A DNA stretch of 64,000 nt from Amphibalanus amphitrite (GCF_019059575.1 NW_024882187.1:1-64000); one strand, 5' to 3'. Shown: positions 1 through 14,340, counted from the stretch's first letter. Made by a program: numbers and translations. The notes: a model not told the origin generated them from the sequence alone.

Positions 1-879
1 TCCGCAGATATTATGTCATTTTTAAGAAGCGACAGAATACAGTATGCGCTGATTGGGCAAAGTGCGAGGCAGACTTGGTACACCTCCAGCTGAAATGCAT
101 ATGGACACTGGGGTGTATAAATAGACTAGAGTGAGGCGGTCTGGTTGTTGACTGTGTCTGGAAACACTGGAAAGTCAAGAACTACCCTCATAAAACCACC
201 GGGACGCTCAATTAATTCCTCTCATCCAATGAGGGTTCAGTTCCACATGGACCAGACGGGCGTCCATCTGCCGTCCCATAGCGTCCCTCTCCGTTTAGTG
301 GGGCAGTTACTACTTGGCGGGCTGAAGGTGAGGACGTAACGCTGCAGTGTACGCACTGAAAGAAAAAAATTACTCACGTACCACCCCAAACTGAGTTGTC
401 AAAACTCACGACGGCAACTACTCAGGTTCCCTTGGTAACTACTCTTTGGTACTCAGGAGATACTCATGTTAACACTAACGTGATCATACATAACGTGAGT
501 ATTCCGGGTGAGTTGTCAAAACTCACCACCTGAGTACTCAGGTTTGAGCTTCTACTAAGACGCTACCCACAGTATTACCAAGGTGGACCACACACTTACT
601 CAGGCTAATACTAACGATAACCAACTCTGAATAATGATAATACTAACCCATTTAAGATGGGTCTTACTAACGCGGATGCCAACGCACAGTGGCGGTCGCA
701 GGGGGGGGGGGCCATCAGGGCCATGGCCCCCCCCCCCCCCAAAGGCAAATCAGGGGGGGGGCCATCATATCATTTGGCCCCCCCCAAACAACCGATGGGC
801 CCCCCTGGGCGTATGGGGCCCTGGCCCGTATTCGATTGTCACGAGGCTCGAGAAACCCACGCCAGCTATTAACAGCTCC

Positions 880-2545
880 CACACCGGTCTTTGAGGGTTC
901 TACACTGACCTCTGAGGGCCCTTCAGTGGCGGTCAAGCGCCCAGGTTGACTGCTGAGGACCCACGTTGACCTCTGAGGGCCCTCCACTGGCCTTTGAGGG
1001 CCCCTAAACCGGTCTCAGGGGCCCAACCGGCGGCTGAGGGCCTCACACAGGCTCTGGTGGCCTCATTTCTGTCTCAAGACTAGCCTTTAATTGCCTCTGA
1101 GGGCCCGCACCGGATTCTGAAGACCCGATGTCGGCCACTAAGAGCCCGGATCGACCTCTTAGGGCCCCTCTTGGTCTTTGAGCGCCCTCCGCTGGTCTCT
1201 GGGGTCCAACGCCGGCCTATGCCGGTCTTTTAGGGCCCCACACTGACCTCGAAGGGCCCCATGCTAGCCTGTAAGGACCCACATTAGCCTCTGAGGCCCC
1301 CCGCACTGGATTCTGAAGACCCAATGCTAGCCTCCAAGGGCCCGCATCGGCCTCTGAGGGCCCATCTTGGCCTTTAAGGGCCCTCCGCTGGCCTCTGGGG
1401 TCCAACGCCAGCCCATGCTGGTCTTTCAGGGCCCGACACGGACCTCTGAGGGCCCTATGCTGGCTTGTAAGGACACATATTAGCCTCTATGGGCCCCGCA
1501 CTGGATTTTGAAGACCCGATGCCGGCCTCTGAGGGCCCATCTTGCCCTTTAAGGGCCCTCCGCTGGCCTCTGGGGTCCAACGCCAGCCCATGCCGGTCTT
1601 TTAGGGTCCCACACTGACCTCTGAGGGCCCTATGCTGGCTTGTAAGGACACATATTAGCCTCTATGGGCCCCGCACTGGATTTTGAAGACCCGACGCCGG
1701 CCTCTAAGGGCCCGCATCGGCCTCTGAGGGCCAATCTTGGCCTTTGAGGGCCCTCTGCTGGCCTCTGGGGTTCAACGCCGGCCCATGCCAGTCTTTCAGG
1801 GCCTCATTCTGACCTCTGAGGGCCCCATGCTGGGCTGTAAGGGCGCACATTAGCCTCTGAGGGCCCCGCACTGGATTCGGAACACCCGATGCTGGCCTCT
1901 TAGGGCCCGCATCACCTTTGAGGGCCCATCTTTGGCCTTTGAGGCTGGCCTCTGGGGTCCAACGCCGACCCATGTCGGTCTTTTACGACCCCACGCTAAC
2001 CTCTGAGGGCCCATGCTGGCCTGTAAGGACCCACATTAGCATCTGATTGCCCAAGTCGGTCTCTGATGGTCTCAAACTGCCCTTTGCAGGCCCTGTACTG
2101 GTCTCTGAGGGCCCTAAACTGGCCTCTAAGGGCCCAAACCGGCCTCTTAAGGTTCCACACCGGCCTCTGATGGTCCCATTTCTGTCTCTGGGATCCAAAC
2201 TGACCCTTATGTGCCTCTGAGGGCCCCGTACTGGCTTCTGAAGGATCGATGCCGGCTTCTGAGGACCCATACCGGTCTTTAAGGGCCTCACACCGACATC
2301 TGAGGTGCCCCAAACTGGCCTCTATATGCCCCCAACTAGCCTATGAGGTCTCTACACCGGCCACTGATGGCCCTATTATGTTCTATGGGGCCCAAGACTT
2401 ACCTTTGGGCGTCACGCACTTGTCTCTGAGGGCCCACATCAGCCTCTGGGGCCCCATCTGGTGCCTTTGAGGCCCTTCGCTGACCCTTGGGTCCAACGCC
2501 GGCCTCTGGGGGTCTGACACTATACTCTAAGGGCCACATTGCAGC
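880..2545. repeat. Satellite-like array, ~33-bp units in ~175-195-bp higher order
   Basis: About 50 degenerate units of the form CCTCTGAGGGCCC(N)~20. A higher-order unit marked by GGGGTCCAACGCC(A/G)(G/A)CC recurs near 1203, 1399, 1573, 1769 and 1955. Minus-strand open frames with 11-residue repeats are a by-product of the 33-bp period. The array decays toward 2540. Confidence 0.88.
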
Positions 2546-4973
2546 CTCTATGCGATAGGTATCGCCGAAGCGTTATCCATGGACCTATAAGTGTAGGAAC
2601 CATGGGTGCAGTGGGTGCAGTTGCACCAACAATAATTATCCAGTGGGTGCAGGCAATGTATTGTGCACCCACAATAATCTGGAATAAAAACCCCTTTTCT
2701 CATCAACACTACTTTCGATACAGCACGACAAATTCAGGATAAGTACTATCCATCTTTCGATGCATTTGCTACTGTGATGGTCTTCAAAACTTACATTTGT
2801 GCTCGAGTAAAAATAAGAAACGAAACACATCTGATTGAACACATACCGATGACCCACTGTCAAAAGTTTTCGCACGGTATCTTCGAAAATGGCTAAGTTA
2901 GCCGGTTTTACTTTTTGCGGTAGTCAATTCACAGTTGCGTGAATTATTGACATTACCAATGCTTCAAAATGAACTTACCTTTTCGACATGGTACACCCTC
3001 AAAGCTGGCAATGAGCCTCCGCTCGGGTGCCGCTCCCTACCCCCCCCCCCCCCCCCCCCCCGCTTCACCGGCCATGGCTGGATTTCTCCACCCATGCACT
3101 ACGCCCGTGGGCCCCTTTAAGCTAGCACCGGGCCCCCCCGGGTCAGTGCAGGGGCCCCTTAGCCAAGTTGGCCCCCCCCAAACGCCAAGTCTGCGACCGC
3201 CCCTGCCAACGCATAAAACCAAAAATGCGTTCGTTAACCTTACGCCTTGCAAACGTGACAAACATGAGTAAAAACACTGAAGTTTATTACAAAAACCCAT
3301 CATACGACATCTCTGCCAACATGCAATTCAAGAGCCGGGTACGGGGCGCAATCCGTTAAACACAACACTAAAAGAGGTCCTTAAAAAAAAAAACAATGAA
3401 ACACTCCCATAGATCGCAAACACTGCGCGAGATCGCTTAGTTTTTGAACCGCTTCCTACCGCGAGATCGGCGCACTGCAGCTCGAAGGGTGCTGGCTGCT
3501 GGTATTCTGGCTCAGTAGCGCGAGGGCATGGAAAAGCATGGGCGCACTTTCTCCGTCGCCATCCTTGAGACTGCAGTTTCCAGAAGACGCACCAGTGTCT
3601 CCGAAACTTTACCTATGGACCGAAAACAATAAGCTGTTAAGAAATAAAGCGAAAACTTCAGAAGACATCGGCGAGGTGTGTTAAAGGGAATAGTTCACTT
3701 TCACGAAATTAGTTTTTTCAATGGATTTATGATTTTTATGCTCAAAATGATCAGCAAAAAATAAAACCATTTTATTAAAATATATAATTTCCATATTTTA
3801 ATGAAGAAATACGATCGGCTTTGTATCGGATTTGGTGACAATCAGCGCAGCGCTTCTGGAGATAGGTATATCGAAAAAACTCGTCGTGAAATAACCCGTC
3901 GTGAAAACGGCTAGTGTTTTTCTTTTTGCAAAGTATGCCGCGGTAAATTATGCAGATGGCATAATTATATTTTATATACTGACACTGTGATCGCAAGATA
4001 CAGAAAGAAGTAAAAAAATCTGGTAACTTTTTAGTAACCTGTTAAGATGAGCTATAGATCTCCGTACCTATCGAACAGGAGCAGGCAGACTTCACATTCT
4101 GAAGCCACCCGGCGGCGAGCATCCGGCGTCGATCGGGGCGAGCGTCTGCACCGGCACCAGCCCCGGCAGCAGTGCGGTGGTATATATCCAAAAGAAACTG
4201 TGAAAGGAGACATACAGTCGGTATATTTTAATGACACATTTTTGAAGAAAAAAAACTACTTCCCTACCTTAATATATCCAACACAACCCGGAGGAACCCA
4301 GCGGAAAAAAATATTTTCATAATATTTTCACGTATTTAATCATCAAAACTTTTCATAGAACAAAAGCATTGACTATCGTCAAATACGCATTCCATTGCCA
4401 TTATTAAAATAACACCTACAAAGCACAAATCTTCACTAATTACCTATCATTATCACATCTCTTCGGAGATGTGCTCTCACATCTCCCTCATCTCTCACGG
4501 TACCTTATATGCCTATTTCCTCGCGACACACAATTGCGCTTGTGGTCATTGATCAATAATAAATATTAATAAGGTAAGTATATGAACATACTTACTATTG
4601 GCCTCGGAATCCGAGTTTCAGTTTCTGCACACCAAGTCCATAAAATGCTGCACACGCGAACGACGCACTTTCACCACCAAGCAACGGAATTCAACTGAAA
4701 TAATGGCAGACGCGCGCGAAACGTGCGCGGCGGTGCCACATCGGCTCAACCAATCAGCGAGCTGGAAGCCTACTCACGGCTAGATTACTAACCACATACT
4801 CATGATCCTGAGCATAAATACCAAGCATCGATGAGTACTGCCTCATATCATCGCAGGAGTTACGAACGAACTAAGGCATCGTTGGTAAATACGTTAGTTT
4901 ACCTGAGTATGGCATGAGTCTTATCCTGAATAAAAGGGTTAGTTTCCATAGGGTGGTAAATTTTTTTCTCAGT
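2546..4973. other. Non-coding stretch
   Basis: No gene seen. It holds GGGTGCAGT repeats near 2600-2660, a run of about 20 C at 3041-3060, C/G-rich hairpin sequence to 3200, a copy of the CCGTCGTGAAAACGGCTA MITE end at 3894-3913, and AT-rich sequence. Confidence 0.6.
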
Positions 4974-4974
4974 G

Positions 4975-6488
4975 CGGTGCACATCTGTGTTTCTGTTTAG
5001 GAATATGAAACTTTAAGGAGTGTGTAACAAGTTTTTTCCTGGATCAACATTACTTCATTTAGGTAAGAAAACATTATTTGAGGACGATTTTGCAATATTT
5101 GCTAATGGGACGAAGCCCATTAAATTGCTATGGAATATCTATCATATTGAGGACCACAAACGTTCAGAAAACGTTTTGACTGTAGGCTTTAAGAAGCGGC
5201 TTTAAATCCTTTTATAATCCATCGCTGACTACATCTAGGTATGCTGCAATCTATACACATTTCACGTGCATCGCTAATCTCTTCGCTAATACAGATCCTG
5301 GTCTATTTTTTCTTGCTTAGCAAACCTCAGCTGTCTTGTAAAATTTTCACGACGCATTCATACATTACAGTTTAGAGGCAGATAAATCCGATATTCCTGT
5401 TTTCTGAGTGGCTCTGTGAGGTCGGTCCCTGCCATGGATGGTGTGAGACCATCCATGCTGCCGATCGTTCGACGCGCTAGTTTTATTGGGGGTTATATGA
5501 CCGTAGGACATCGACGGCCGACGGAACTGCCTCGCCTGGCGGGGTCACCAATGTGAAACACGCTGCCGGTTTTTTCCGAAGTAAAACTGGAGATTTGCTA
5601 GACAAAGTTAGACTAAGTGAAATTAATGTACTTAGCCATATGAAAGCAAATGTTTGACAGAAAGTAAGCGGCCACTTTGTGGCTGCTGGAGACAACTGCC
5701 GGGAAAACTAACTGCATTCCCGCAACATCCAATTACTCATCGATACGTATCAAATGAAGCAGGGCAGATTACCACATTATTTTTCTTAGGATGTCGGAAT
5801 ATAACAACATGTTAAAATACCAAAAAGGTGCAATATCCTTGTTTATAACACAGCCTTTGTTCCGAGTCTGTGCCTTTGGATGGATCTCATGTGCTTAAAA
5901 TCTTAAGAAAAATGCACTAAGTATCCAATTGAATTATTACTTATGCCAACATGAATGGTAGAAGAATAATCAATTGTAATTTGTTGTCAAGTCTAGATGT
6001 GTTTTCTCCACTGTCAATGACTGATTTCTTCTTGCTGAGTAATGTTTTGCAACCTATTAATTTCTATGCCAGTGGTGGCTCAAATATTGCTGTTATAGTT
6101 ATGCAATGTGTAATCTTATACAGGGTTACTTTTACAGGAAAAGTTGAGAGGGGGAATAAAGTTCGGGGCAAAGGCGGATCCAGGGGCATCTGAAAGGGGG
6201 GTGGGCGGCAATACCATTAGGTTTTTCGTTAGGATGGAGCCCGCAGAACCTTACCTACCCCCAAATCCTATTCTTTCCTCGGGTTTCAGCCACTTTATTT
6301 TGGAAGGTTGCCAAAAAATAATTTTGCTAAAAAATATACGCACCTACCTTGGCTGTAAGGGGCGGGGAGGTCCCAACTTGACTGCGCCCTTGCAAATGCC
6401 AATCAGTAGTATCAACCTATCAGTGGTATCAATAACTAGTAGGTATACCCCGGCCAAACATTAAGTAACGCCTTTCTAAAGAGAGAGG
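4975..6488. other. Non-coding stretch
   Basis: Moderately AT-rich with short random ORFs only. Nothing recognised apart from an AGGCGGATCCAGGGGC motif near 6170-6187 that resembles a decayed transposon end. Confidence 0.55.
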
Positions 6489-6760
6489 TTAATCCGCGCC
6501 CTGATTGGAGGTCATTTTGGCCCCCATGTGGGTTTTCTTGAAAAGCGAAAAACGGCGGCGCGCAGCGCCGCCAAATTTTTAGTACCTTACCGGGCATCAA
6601 TTTGAAACCTTCGCACAAAATTTCAAGTCTTAGGTCACCTTAGGTCAGGAGTAATTGATGTCAAACTGTTCGAGCAAAAATGAGCAAAAAACATGAAATT
6701 CTTAAACGCTCACAAAAGCTACAGTTAAGCAATTCCAAAGTTCTTTGTGTGGTCGTGTAT
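6489..6760. mobile_element. Partial TTAA-type element
   Basis: It starts TTAATCCGCGCCCTGATTGG, with GGCGGCGCGCAGCGCCGCC and AAGTCTTAGGTCACCTTAGG shared, in inverted orientation, with 19640-19907. The other end is missing or too diverged to place. Confidence 0.65.
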
Positions 6761-9700
6761 GTAGAGAAACGACGGCGCTACAAAACTGCAACCTCTACAA
6801 CTACAAGGTGGGCAGTGATATCCGAACAAAAACTAATGAAGCACAAAACTTGAATTATTATTATTAGTAGGTATTAGTGAGCAGTGAAAGTTCCATTGGG
6901 AAAGCCGGCTGTGATGAGGTACATTTTTTTGCGCCCTGCTCTGCATGCAAAGCAGATGAACGTGAATGCTGCATAAAGAGAAAAGTCATTTATTACTCAA
7001 AGCTTTGATGCCTATGGGACAAAAATAACGTTGTTTTTCCTTCAATGATTCCGGTTTGGAGGATGGTTAAACACGGCCATTGTGATATTGGGACAAAAAT
7101 TTTAGATGTCTGGCCTTGGCGTCGATGAAAAAGTGAAAATAATCGTGAATAAATGGGTCGTTTCTGAGAAAGAACACAGAATATAAAAGGGGGTCCAAAA
7201 GGGGGTCACCTTCTTTTTGCGTCAAAGGAGGGGCCATGGCCCATTGCCCCCCTCCCCCTGTATCCACCCTTGGTTCGGAGAGGTAATCCCGTCCCCCGCC
7301 GGTTTCTACGCCGACGCCTGTACCGATATGTCAGTGATTGCGAAAAGACGGAAGAGACAAGACAAGAGACGGTCCCACCGACTATCCGATCGGTATCGGG
7401 TCAAATCTGGAGTTCCTGCTGCACTGAACGTAAAATGGTTGGATGGAACCGAAAATTGAAAATTAATAATTATCTTAACGCCAGCAACGTTGATTGATGA
7501 CGAGAATCTGATTAACGATGACTATAGAATCTGAATAGCGAATTGATTGAAAATGGGCTCCAAAATAAATTTGAAAGGGGGAAATTCCCCCTTCCCTCCC
7601 TAGCCGTTCAGACACGATTTGAAAGGGGAGCGGAATTTTCGAAGGGGGGAAATTCCCCTCTTCCCCCCCTTTAAAAGTAACCCTGAATTCTTATATTGCT
7701 TAAATAAAGTTAGGCAAATTCAACTGAAATCATGACTGTAATATTTGAAATATGTCATCTGATTGACCTTCATCATACCAACATATAGCCTGGGCAAGGA
7801 TTATGTCAAAAATGGCAAGGCAAGAGGAAAATAGAACAAGTCAGATTGTATTGCCACTCCTTAGTCAGAGAATGAGGACAAGTTATAAGCAAAAAGCACA
7901 GATCACCTTGAAATCTTGAAATCAATGTCAAAGCCTACCTGCCTGACAACTTGTAGGTATGGTCTCCCTCTTTTTGAAGTAATGCAATGCATTAGGTAGG
8001 TACATTGCTAGGTGTGAAATTTATGGAGAACTTCACAAACCCCATTACAAATCAGTTTTATAAGCAAAAGCATATGCTTCAAATTGCTATGCTTCCCACA
8101 CTAACTGAAAGGTTTTTGAGCAAACTCATGAGCAAACTCCATGCCAGCATATCTTGTTATTGATTAAACATGTTGACTACTTAACCGACCATTCCTTTTT
8201 CTATAATCATATTAATTACAATTCTACACAGACCTGTAGACAATTCATGACACATTTTCCACCCACAAAATTATTATATACACGACTGAACACAAAGCCT
8301 ATGTCGAAAATAAGCACATATCTCTGTTGCATTTTTGCTGTATAGGTACCTGTCTATAAAACATGAATAATTTGATGTTACAACAAGGAAATTGAAAATT
8401 TGTCATGCAGTTTATGGAAGTTATACCTAGGCAATGTTCAAAATGAAGTGAGATGCCTTCAATTACTAAATCTCCAGTACATTGAAGAGCCATATATTTT
8501 TTTTTGAAGGAAATTATTAGGTACCTATTTACATTAGAGCTAGGTAGGTAGTTACTTGCATGTTAGCATCTTTCAATGTTGTTCTTTATGAATCAAAATG
8601 AATGGAAAATTAAAAAAAAAAAAATAAGTAGAAGTGATCAGATAGGATAGGTAAAGCAATTTCACAATTCATTTGACTTTCAGTTTCAGTTCTCATCAAG
8701 CCAATTAGGTTGGGTACCTACCATAATCGCTCCCCAAAATGCCCCCTGCCACGAACCTCTTATGAAGAGTTTATAGAAGTGCAGGCTGCAGATTTCCGGC
8801 CCATGCAGAGTTTTCATTTCTTTGGCAATTCCTTAACTCCACTTGGAGCTCACAACCTTCTATTACCACACCATCACAAAATATAATGTGAAAGTCCTTA
8901 TACACTTTGCTTACACTGCACAAGACACATATCCACAGCACAGTACAGCAACTGAAGCGAGCTGTTCACTGTTACAATTATCTTTCAAATTCAACTGACA
9001 CCGATAGCTGGTTACCACGCAACGCGCTAGCAAATGGCGTCAGCTTGTCCCACGAATGGCGGTTGCTATGGAAACCAGCTGACGAAACTTTACCAGAACC
9101 CATTTTCGAACAGGAGTTTTGTTTTAACTGATAGGCGCCCCAAGAATTTGTGCGCCGTTTTTCGGAACATGCCCACCACTTTCGCAGTTTTTCATCCTAC
9201 ATTTTACCTACACGGTGTCTCATGAGACACAATGTTAATCCAATGGGAACTGTCTCGTGGGTGTCTCATGGAGGAGATTTGTAGGAACTGTTTTTGAAGA
9301 CACGTAAAGAAATGTAATGACCAAATGCCGTTGACAGCTGATTGTACCGACCAATTGCTACCAGTTAGCTGTTTTTAAAGTCATTTTTGTACAGAAAACA
9401 CAAACTGAAATCTGTCTCGCGGCTACCCTCTTCGGCTCTTTCCTGTCTCCTACATTGTAGGCAAGTAGGAAGGTTTGTGCACCTCTGGGTTCATGACTAC
9501 TGACTGTGACAATCAGGTCACTTTTCAGAATAATATTTCAAGGTCAAATTTTAGTTCATTCGACGCATCCTCGACGAGAAGAACGTCGAACACGATACCG
9601 GCAAAACAATGTTGTGCCTTTATTTAGTGAGTCACACATTATTACAGAAGAACGTCTTTCGTAAAAACGGCTATTTGAAGTTTTTGCCCTGTGGAGGCTA

Positions 9701-11510
9701 AACTGTTGATCTCAAGGTAACAAATGATATCTTACCGCAGAAAGAGCGTTAAAAGAGCTATTGACGGCGTTTTTTTTCACGGCGCTGTAGCTCTATTTGT
9801 TCCCGAGTTATATGCGTCCATTAGTGAAAAAAAAATTGTCGAAATGAGCGAAATTTGACCTTTGAAGACTTCTGGTGACCTGACTTTTGACTTCACATAA
9901 AAATTGACCGAAGCACTTTCGTAATCATTTTTCACAAACTTTCGAATGCTGCTCACCGCATGTCGATACCTACGTGGCCTAAGAGCTAAGTCAAACGGCC
10001 CCCAGCACTCGATGGAAAACTCAGACCACCAGCACGACGCGGGTTAGCATGCAACCTTTCGAGGTAAAATCAATCATGGGAAAGTAGCTCCAAGTTCATT
10101 AAAAGTCGTTCGGTGCCAATATGAAGCGTTTTAGCTCGGGCTGGAGATTTAGGGGGTTTGAGGCTGATCGAGCACCCATCACTGTCAAAAGCATCACCTG
10201 AAATTGGAAAGTTCACATAGGATAATGATCCTAATTTCTGTGGATACCTCCTGTTTAAAGTGATGCACAGTCGTGCAAACAGCAGAGCTGTTGGGAAGCG
10301 TGTGTTTTGTGTAAGTTCTTAACTATTCAGGAATTTCACGTTACCTTTCGGTCAGCGCCGCCGAAAAGCACCCCCTAGCATTTTCACAATCATCCACGCA
10401 TGGTTTTAGCACTACTGGGTGGGCCACAACATTCTGTGCGAATTTAGGGCTCGTGACCTTTGTTGACCTCTCTAGGTCAAACGACGAACAGTCCCACCGA
10501 ATGGAGTTTGTGTCACGTTTTCCTCACTACAAGACCTCTATTGTGTGTGAGTAAATACAGGTCGATCTGAGGTGTACCGATGTGAGCCCGGGCGGGATCC
10601 GGGATGACTGCATGGACTGAAGATCTGCTGTTTTGACGGACATTTTTTTTCCATTTCACTGCCAAGTGCCAATATTTTGATGGTTTGCACTGCCGAGGAT
10701 ATGGAGAAGAGTCTCCCGAAGGGCCGGCTCAGCCCAGCTGCCCCCCCCCCCCCCCAGTGCGCTACAGAAGGTCGGCACTTTGTTTATGGTTTACCATTGA
10801 CGTGTAGCCAACGTTTCATTTCCGCTCAGAAACCCGGTCTGTATGATTCAGTTCATCAGAAGGCCTGCAGGTAATGTCGGCTATATGCTTCCGGTCTAAC
10901 TATGTATTATGTAATGTAAGCACCCACTTCAACAAAACTATTCGCCATTGCTGCCTCGCAGATCGGTGTAAGAGCGAGTATGGTCATTAGCTACCTGCCG
11001 TTTAATAGATGCGTCATTTTCACATGCATTAGCCATGAACTCTATAAGCGGCTAATATGACAAGTGTCTGGGAAATACACGAGAAGGTCAGGGAACCAAC
11101 GACCCGGGAAACCTCGACGAGGGTCGGCCATGTGCAGCTTCTGGAGCCTAATGCATTTTATCCGTTCCTGTCGGTACTCGTTTTAGAAATTTGAGAAATT
11201 TGAGCGCTGTCAAGATGTGTCAAAATGGGATTCGAATAAAATTTCACGTTTAACTTAATCAAATCAGGATCGAAGTTCATTACATTAGCCATGCGAAATA
11301 TTATACTTTTGAAAGAAGCTAATTGGAAAAAAGATAAAAGACGCAGTCTGTCATTGGTGTTCAGTTCAGGTCAGATGTATCCTGGTTGGTGTGCGGTACC
11401 AGACACCAGTACGTCCTGATGTGACCTTCCACCCGGCTGTGGTTGGTCGATGACGGGATTGACACGGTTCCCAGACCGGAGTCCTGCAGGGCAGACTACT
11501 ATCCGCGTGG
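6761..11510. other. AT-rich non-coding stretch
   Basis: No ORF with recognisable features. It contains G-run/C-run hairpins at 7190-7265 and 7570-7680, a 16-bp perfect palindrome GTGTCTCATGAGACAC at 9215-9230, and a region (9700-10600) with AGGTCA/TGACCT motifs like those inside the TTAA elements, perhaps a decayed copy. Confidence 0.55.
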
Positions 11511-11514
11511 TGTA

Positions 11515-11675
11515 AGTCGGTAGCGTTTGGTATTTTATCCGCAGTGTGGCGGGTAGCGTTTGGTATATTATCCGCAGTGTGGCGGGTAGCGTTTGGTATA
11601 TTATCCGCAGTGTGGCGGGTAGCGTTTGGTATATTATCCGCAGTGTGGCGGGTAGCGTTTAGTATGCAATCCGAA
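11515..11675. repeat. 33-bp tandem repeat (about 4.5 copies)
   Basis: The unit GTGGCGGGTAGCGTTTGGTA plus TATTATCCGCAGT is nearly identical in the central copies and open in frame (VAFGILSAVWR). No gene context. Confidence 0.9.
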
Positions 11676-12215
11676 GGCCATTCATCAAATGCTTATGCCA
11701 GTACCTATCCGCAACCAACTGTCACTATAAAGTGGTGGGAAGGATGAGCGCCAGGCGCTATGCCTAACTTTATCAAGTGATACCATTCCTTGTGGGCTGA
11801 ATCTATAAGGCATATCACATAGCAATCACAAAATAAATAAGAAATCATATCACTCGGTGCGAGCAAGAAAAGAGAGCAGCAGATGCCAACTCAAGTATCA
11901 GTTTCTCAAGGCTCTATGTTAGTTTTCACTTCTAAATGAAAGCTGCCATGGATATAAATTTAAGATGCCTACCAATGCTAGAATAATAAGCTACTCAGCC
12001 ATACCAGAGTATGTATTGCCAATTTCTATGGTGAAGCGGGGAGGGCAATGCGGTCGGGTGCGGGGTCCGTGGTGCTACGGATCAAACGCTTCTTACCGGG
12101 CGTCCTGGAGCCTTAGCCACCCCAAGGCTGAAAAAAGTGTTTCGGTGGTTGTCGTCCGAAGGAAAACGGGCTTATTTGGTTGTCGACCAAAGATGTCTAA
12201 CCCGCACCCCGTTGA

Positions 12216-12500
12216 GGGTCCTTGATTTCCACGCCCTGCTGGGCGGAGGGGGTCCAACACCCCGCTCTTTCAACCCTGATCCCGGGTCAAGTAGTGACAA
12301 GCAGAAAACGGCATTCGAAAGAACGTCCAAAATAAGGACGAAAATGTGTCATTCATTTTTTAGGTCAAGTCAAAGGTCAGGTCACCAGATGCCATTAAAT
12401 GAAAAAGGTTGCCTATTTAAACTTTTTTTCGAAACACCGGCACACAACTCGGAAACCAACACGAAAAATCTTAGAAGCGGCTCACATATCTGCACGTAAT
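12216..12500. mobile_element. Probable decayed TTAA-type element fragment
   Basis: CTAACCCGCACCCCGTTGAG followed by GACAAGCAGAAAACGGCATT and repeated AGGTCA resembles the left part of the 18727 element (GACAAGCGGTAAACGGCGTT). The TTAA is not preserved. Confidence 0.45.
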
Positions 12501-13286
12501 ACCATCAATACTAGAACTGGATTTATAACTTTAGCAACATGCGCTGTGAACTTAGTGGCAGGACCCCGATAGCTAATCTCGTGACTGTGATATATTTTTC
12601 GAGTGCTATTTTATATTTGCGTACAAGCTGCCGGTGATCATTTCTGTCCTCATTTCTGTAACACAGTGATCAAGGTATTTTCGTACCGAAAGCTTTGTGT
12701 GTCTAAATATACATTTGACTTGTTATTGTTATCATTTATCCTATAGTGCTACGGCGCCGCGGAAAAGATTCGATAGCCCTTTTGACCCTTTCCCGGGTCG
12801 ACTTCCACTCACCTTTGAACAAAACGTGCTCAAGTTAGTAGGTCTTTAGTCGTGCAGACGCCACGGACCTTGCGTGCGAATACATTCTAATTCCTCTCCT
12901 TCTTGAAGCTTAGGGCGCTCAGCTGTCAGGCTCAAATGTCCGACGATGTTTATTCCTCGACCTCAGAAGTCCCTAGCCACCATATCCTCGTGGGCATGAC
13001 ATGGCGTGCCCTCCCCGCATCAAAATATTACCGGCGCGGTCCCACTGCGGACCTACCCCCAGGCGCCGCCGGGGGTGGGTATGACGTCACAAAAGGAGCC
13101 CCGGCGGATTGGAGGGGACGCTAACTGACAGCCGGCCGGGGGCGGCGCTGAAGGTTGCGGGCAGGGGCCGGCCGAGTCCTGGAAGGTACTATGTAGATTT
13201 GCCAGACACGTGCATGCCAGTGGACAACCACGGCGACCACTTGGTATGCCATTGGTCGCCTTTATGAGGGTCGCCGGTCGGCCGTC

Positions 13287-13665
13287 CACTGAGAAAAATC
13301 CTGACTCCGCATGACACCTCTAGGGGGAGTTCACCAAAACGACACCCCAAAACTCCCAGGTGGTACTCCTCATTACACCCCCTCCAAAACTCTCCATTAC
13401 ACCCCAAAACTTCCCTCGAGAAACTCTCTGTAACTCTCCCTACCGTTTTAGAAAACTCTTCATAACTCTCCTTTACCCTATCAAAACAAACAACATACTC
13501 CCTGAAACTCCCTTCCATTACTCTCAATGACTCTCTTACTGGCTCATAATTACTCCCGATTACTCCATTCCATTATTCCCCAAAACTCCGTTTACAGCTT
13601 CATGGTATACCTCTAGTTACTCCCCATCAAACTCACCCAAACTTCCCATCACTCCACTCCAGCCC
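13287..13665. mobile_element. Possible CACTG terminus with degenerate ACTCC repeats
   Basis: CACTGAGAAAAATCC resembles the terminus at 354 and 4974. It is followed by ~350 bp of irregular repeats such as CCATTACTCTC and CCAAAACTCC, analogous to subterminal repeats. No matching right end was found. Confidence 0.35.
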
Positions 13666-14156
13666 CCCCCGAAAATAAATATTGGACGAATAGCATAACC
13701 ACCCAAAGCTCGTGTACCGAAGCATAGATAAAAAAAATATTTCAAGAAATGTGTATGTATTCATAGTATTCATAGGTGGGAGGCTTAAAAAATTGACAAA
13801 CGCTTTCGACATCCCTCGCGGCACGCTCTCCGGAGATCTCACTCCATATGCTTCACGGTCGCGAGTTTTGATGTTAAAAATCCAAAAGGCGGCCTACCAC
13901 AGCAGGAATGCTTGGTCTGGTGGTGCCGCTACCACCTCCTGGGCCTCGACGAATACTGCGTCTTCTTCGTCCGGCTCCCCTTTCACGATGGTGGGATGGA
14001 TATTTTGCGGGCCTCCGTTGGCATCCGACGTGTCTTGCGGGATGCGCTGCAGGCTCTCCAGCTAATATCCTGCAAAATGTTAATAACCATGAAATTATAG
14101 GTACACTTAACATTGCGTGGGAGGAAATGGAAGAGAAAGAAAAAAGAGAAGGAGGG

Positions 14157-14340
14157 AAATGATGAAGGAGGGAGGGAGGGAAGGAGGGGAGGGATGAAGG
14201 AAGGAAGGAAGGAAGGAAGGAAGGAAGGAAGAAAGAAAGAAAGGAAGGAAGGAAGGAAGGGAGGGAGGGAGAGAGGGAGAAAGAAAGGGAGAGAGAGGGA
14301 AGGGGAAGGAAGGAGTGAGGAAGGAAGCGAGGAAAGATGG
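14157..14340. repeat. GGAA/GGGA microsatellite
   Basis: A purine-rich run of GGAAGGAAGG and GGGAGGGAGA, about 180 bp. It creates spurious long ORFs on both strands (poly Lys/Glu/Arg or Ser/Pro/Phe/Leu). Confidence 0.95.

Larger units (their letters stand above)
354..4974. mobile_element. Possible CACTG-ended DNA transposon (4.6 kb, non-coding)
   Basis: CACTGAAAGAAAAAAATTAC plus CACCC at the left and GGGTGGTAAATTTTTTTCTC plus AGTG at the right form imperfect inverted termini flanked by CG. Both subterminal regions are filled with scattered TACTCA/GAGTA motifs, as in CACTA/EnSpm elements. It contains the satellite array below. No transposase ORF is seen. The two ends could belong to separate copies. 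Confidence 0.45.
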
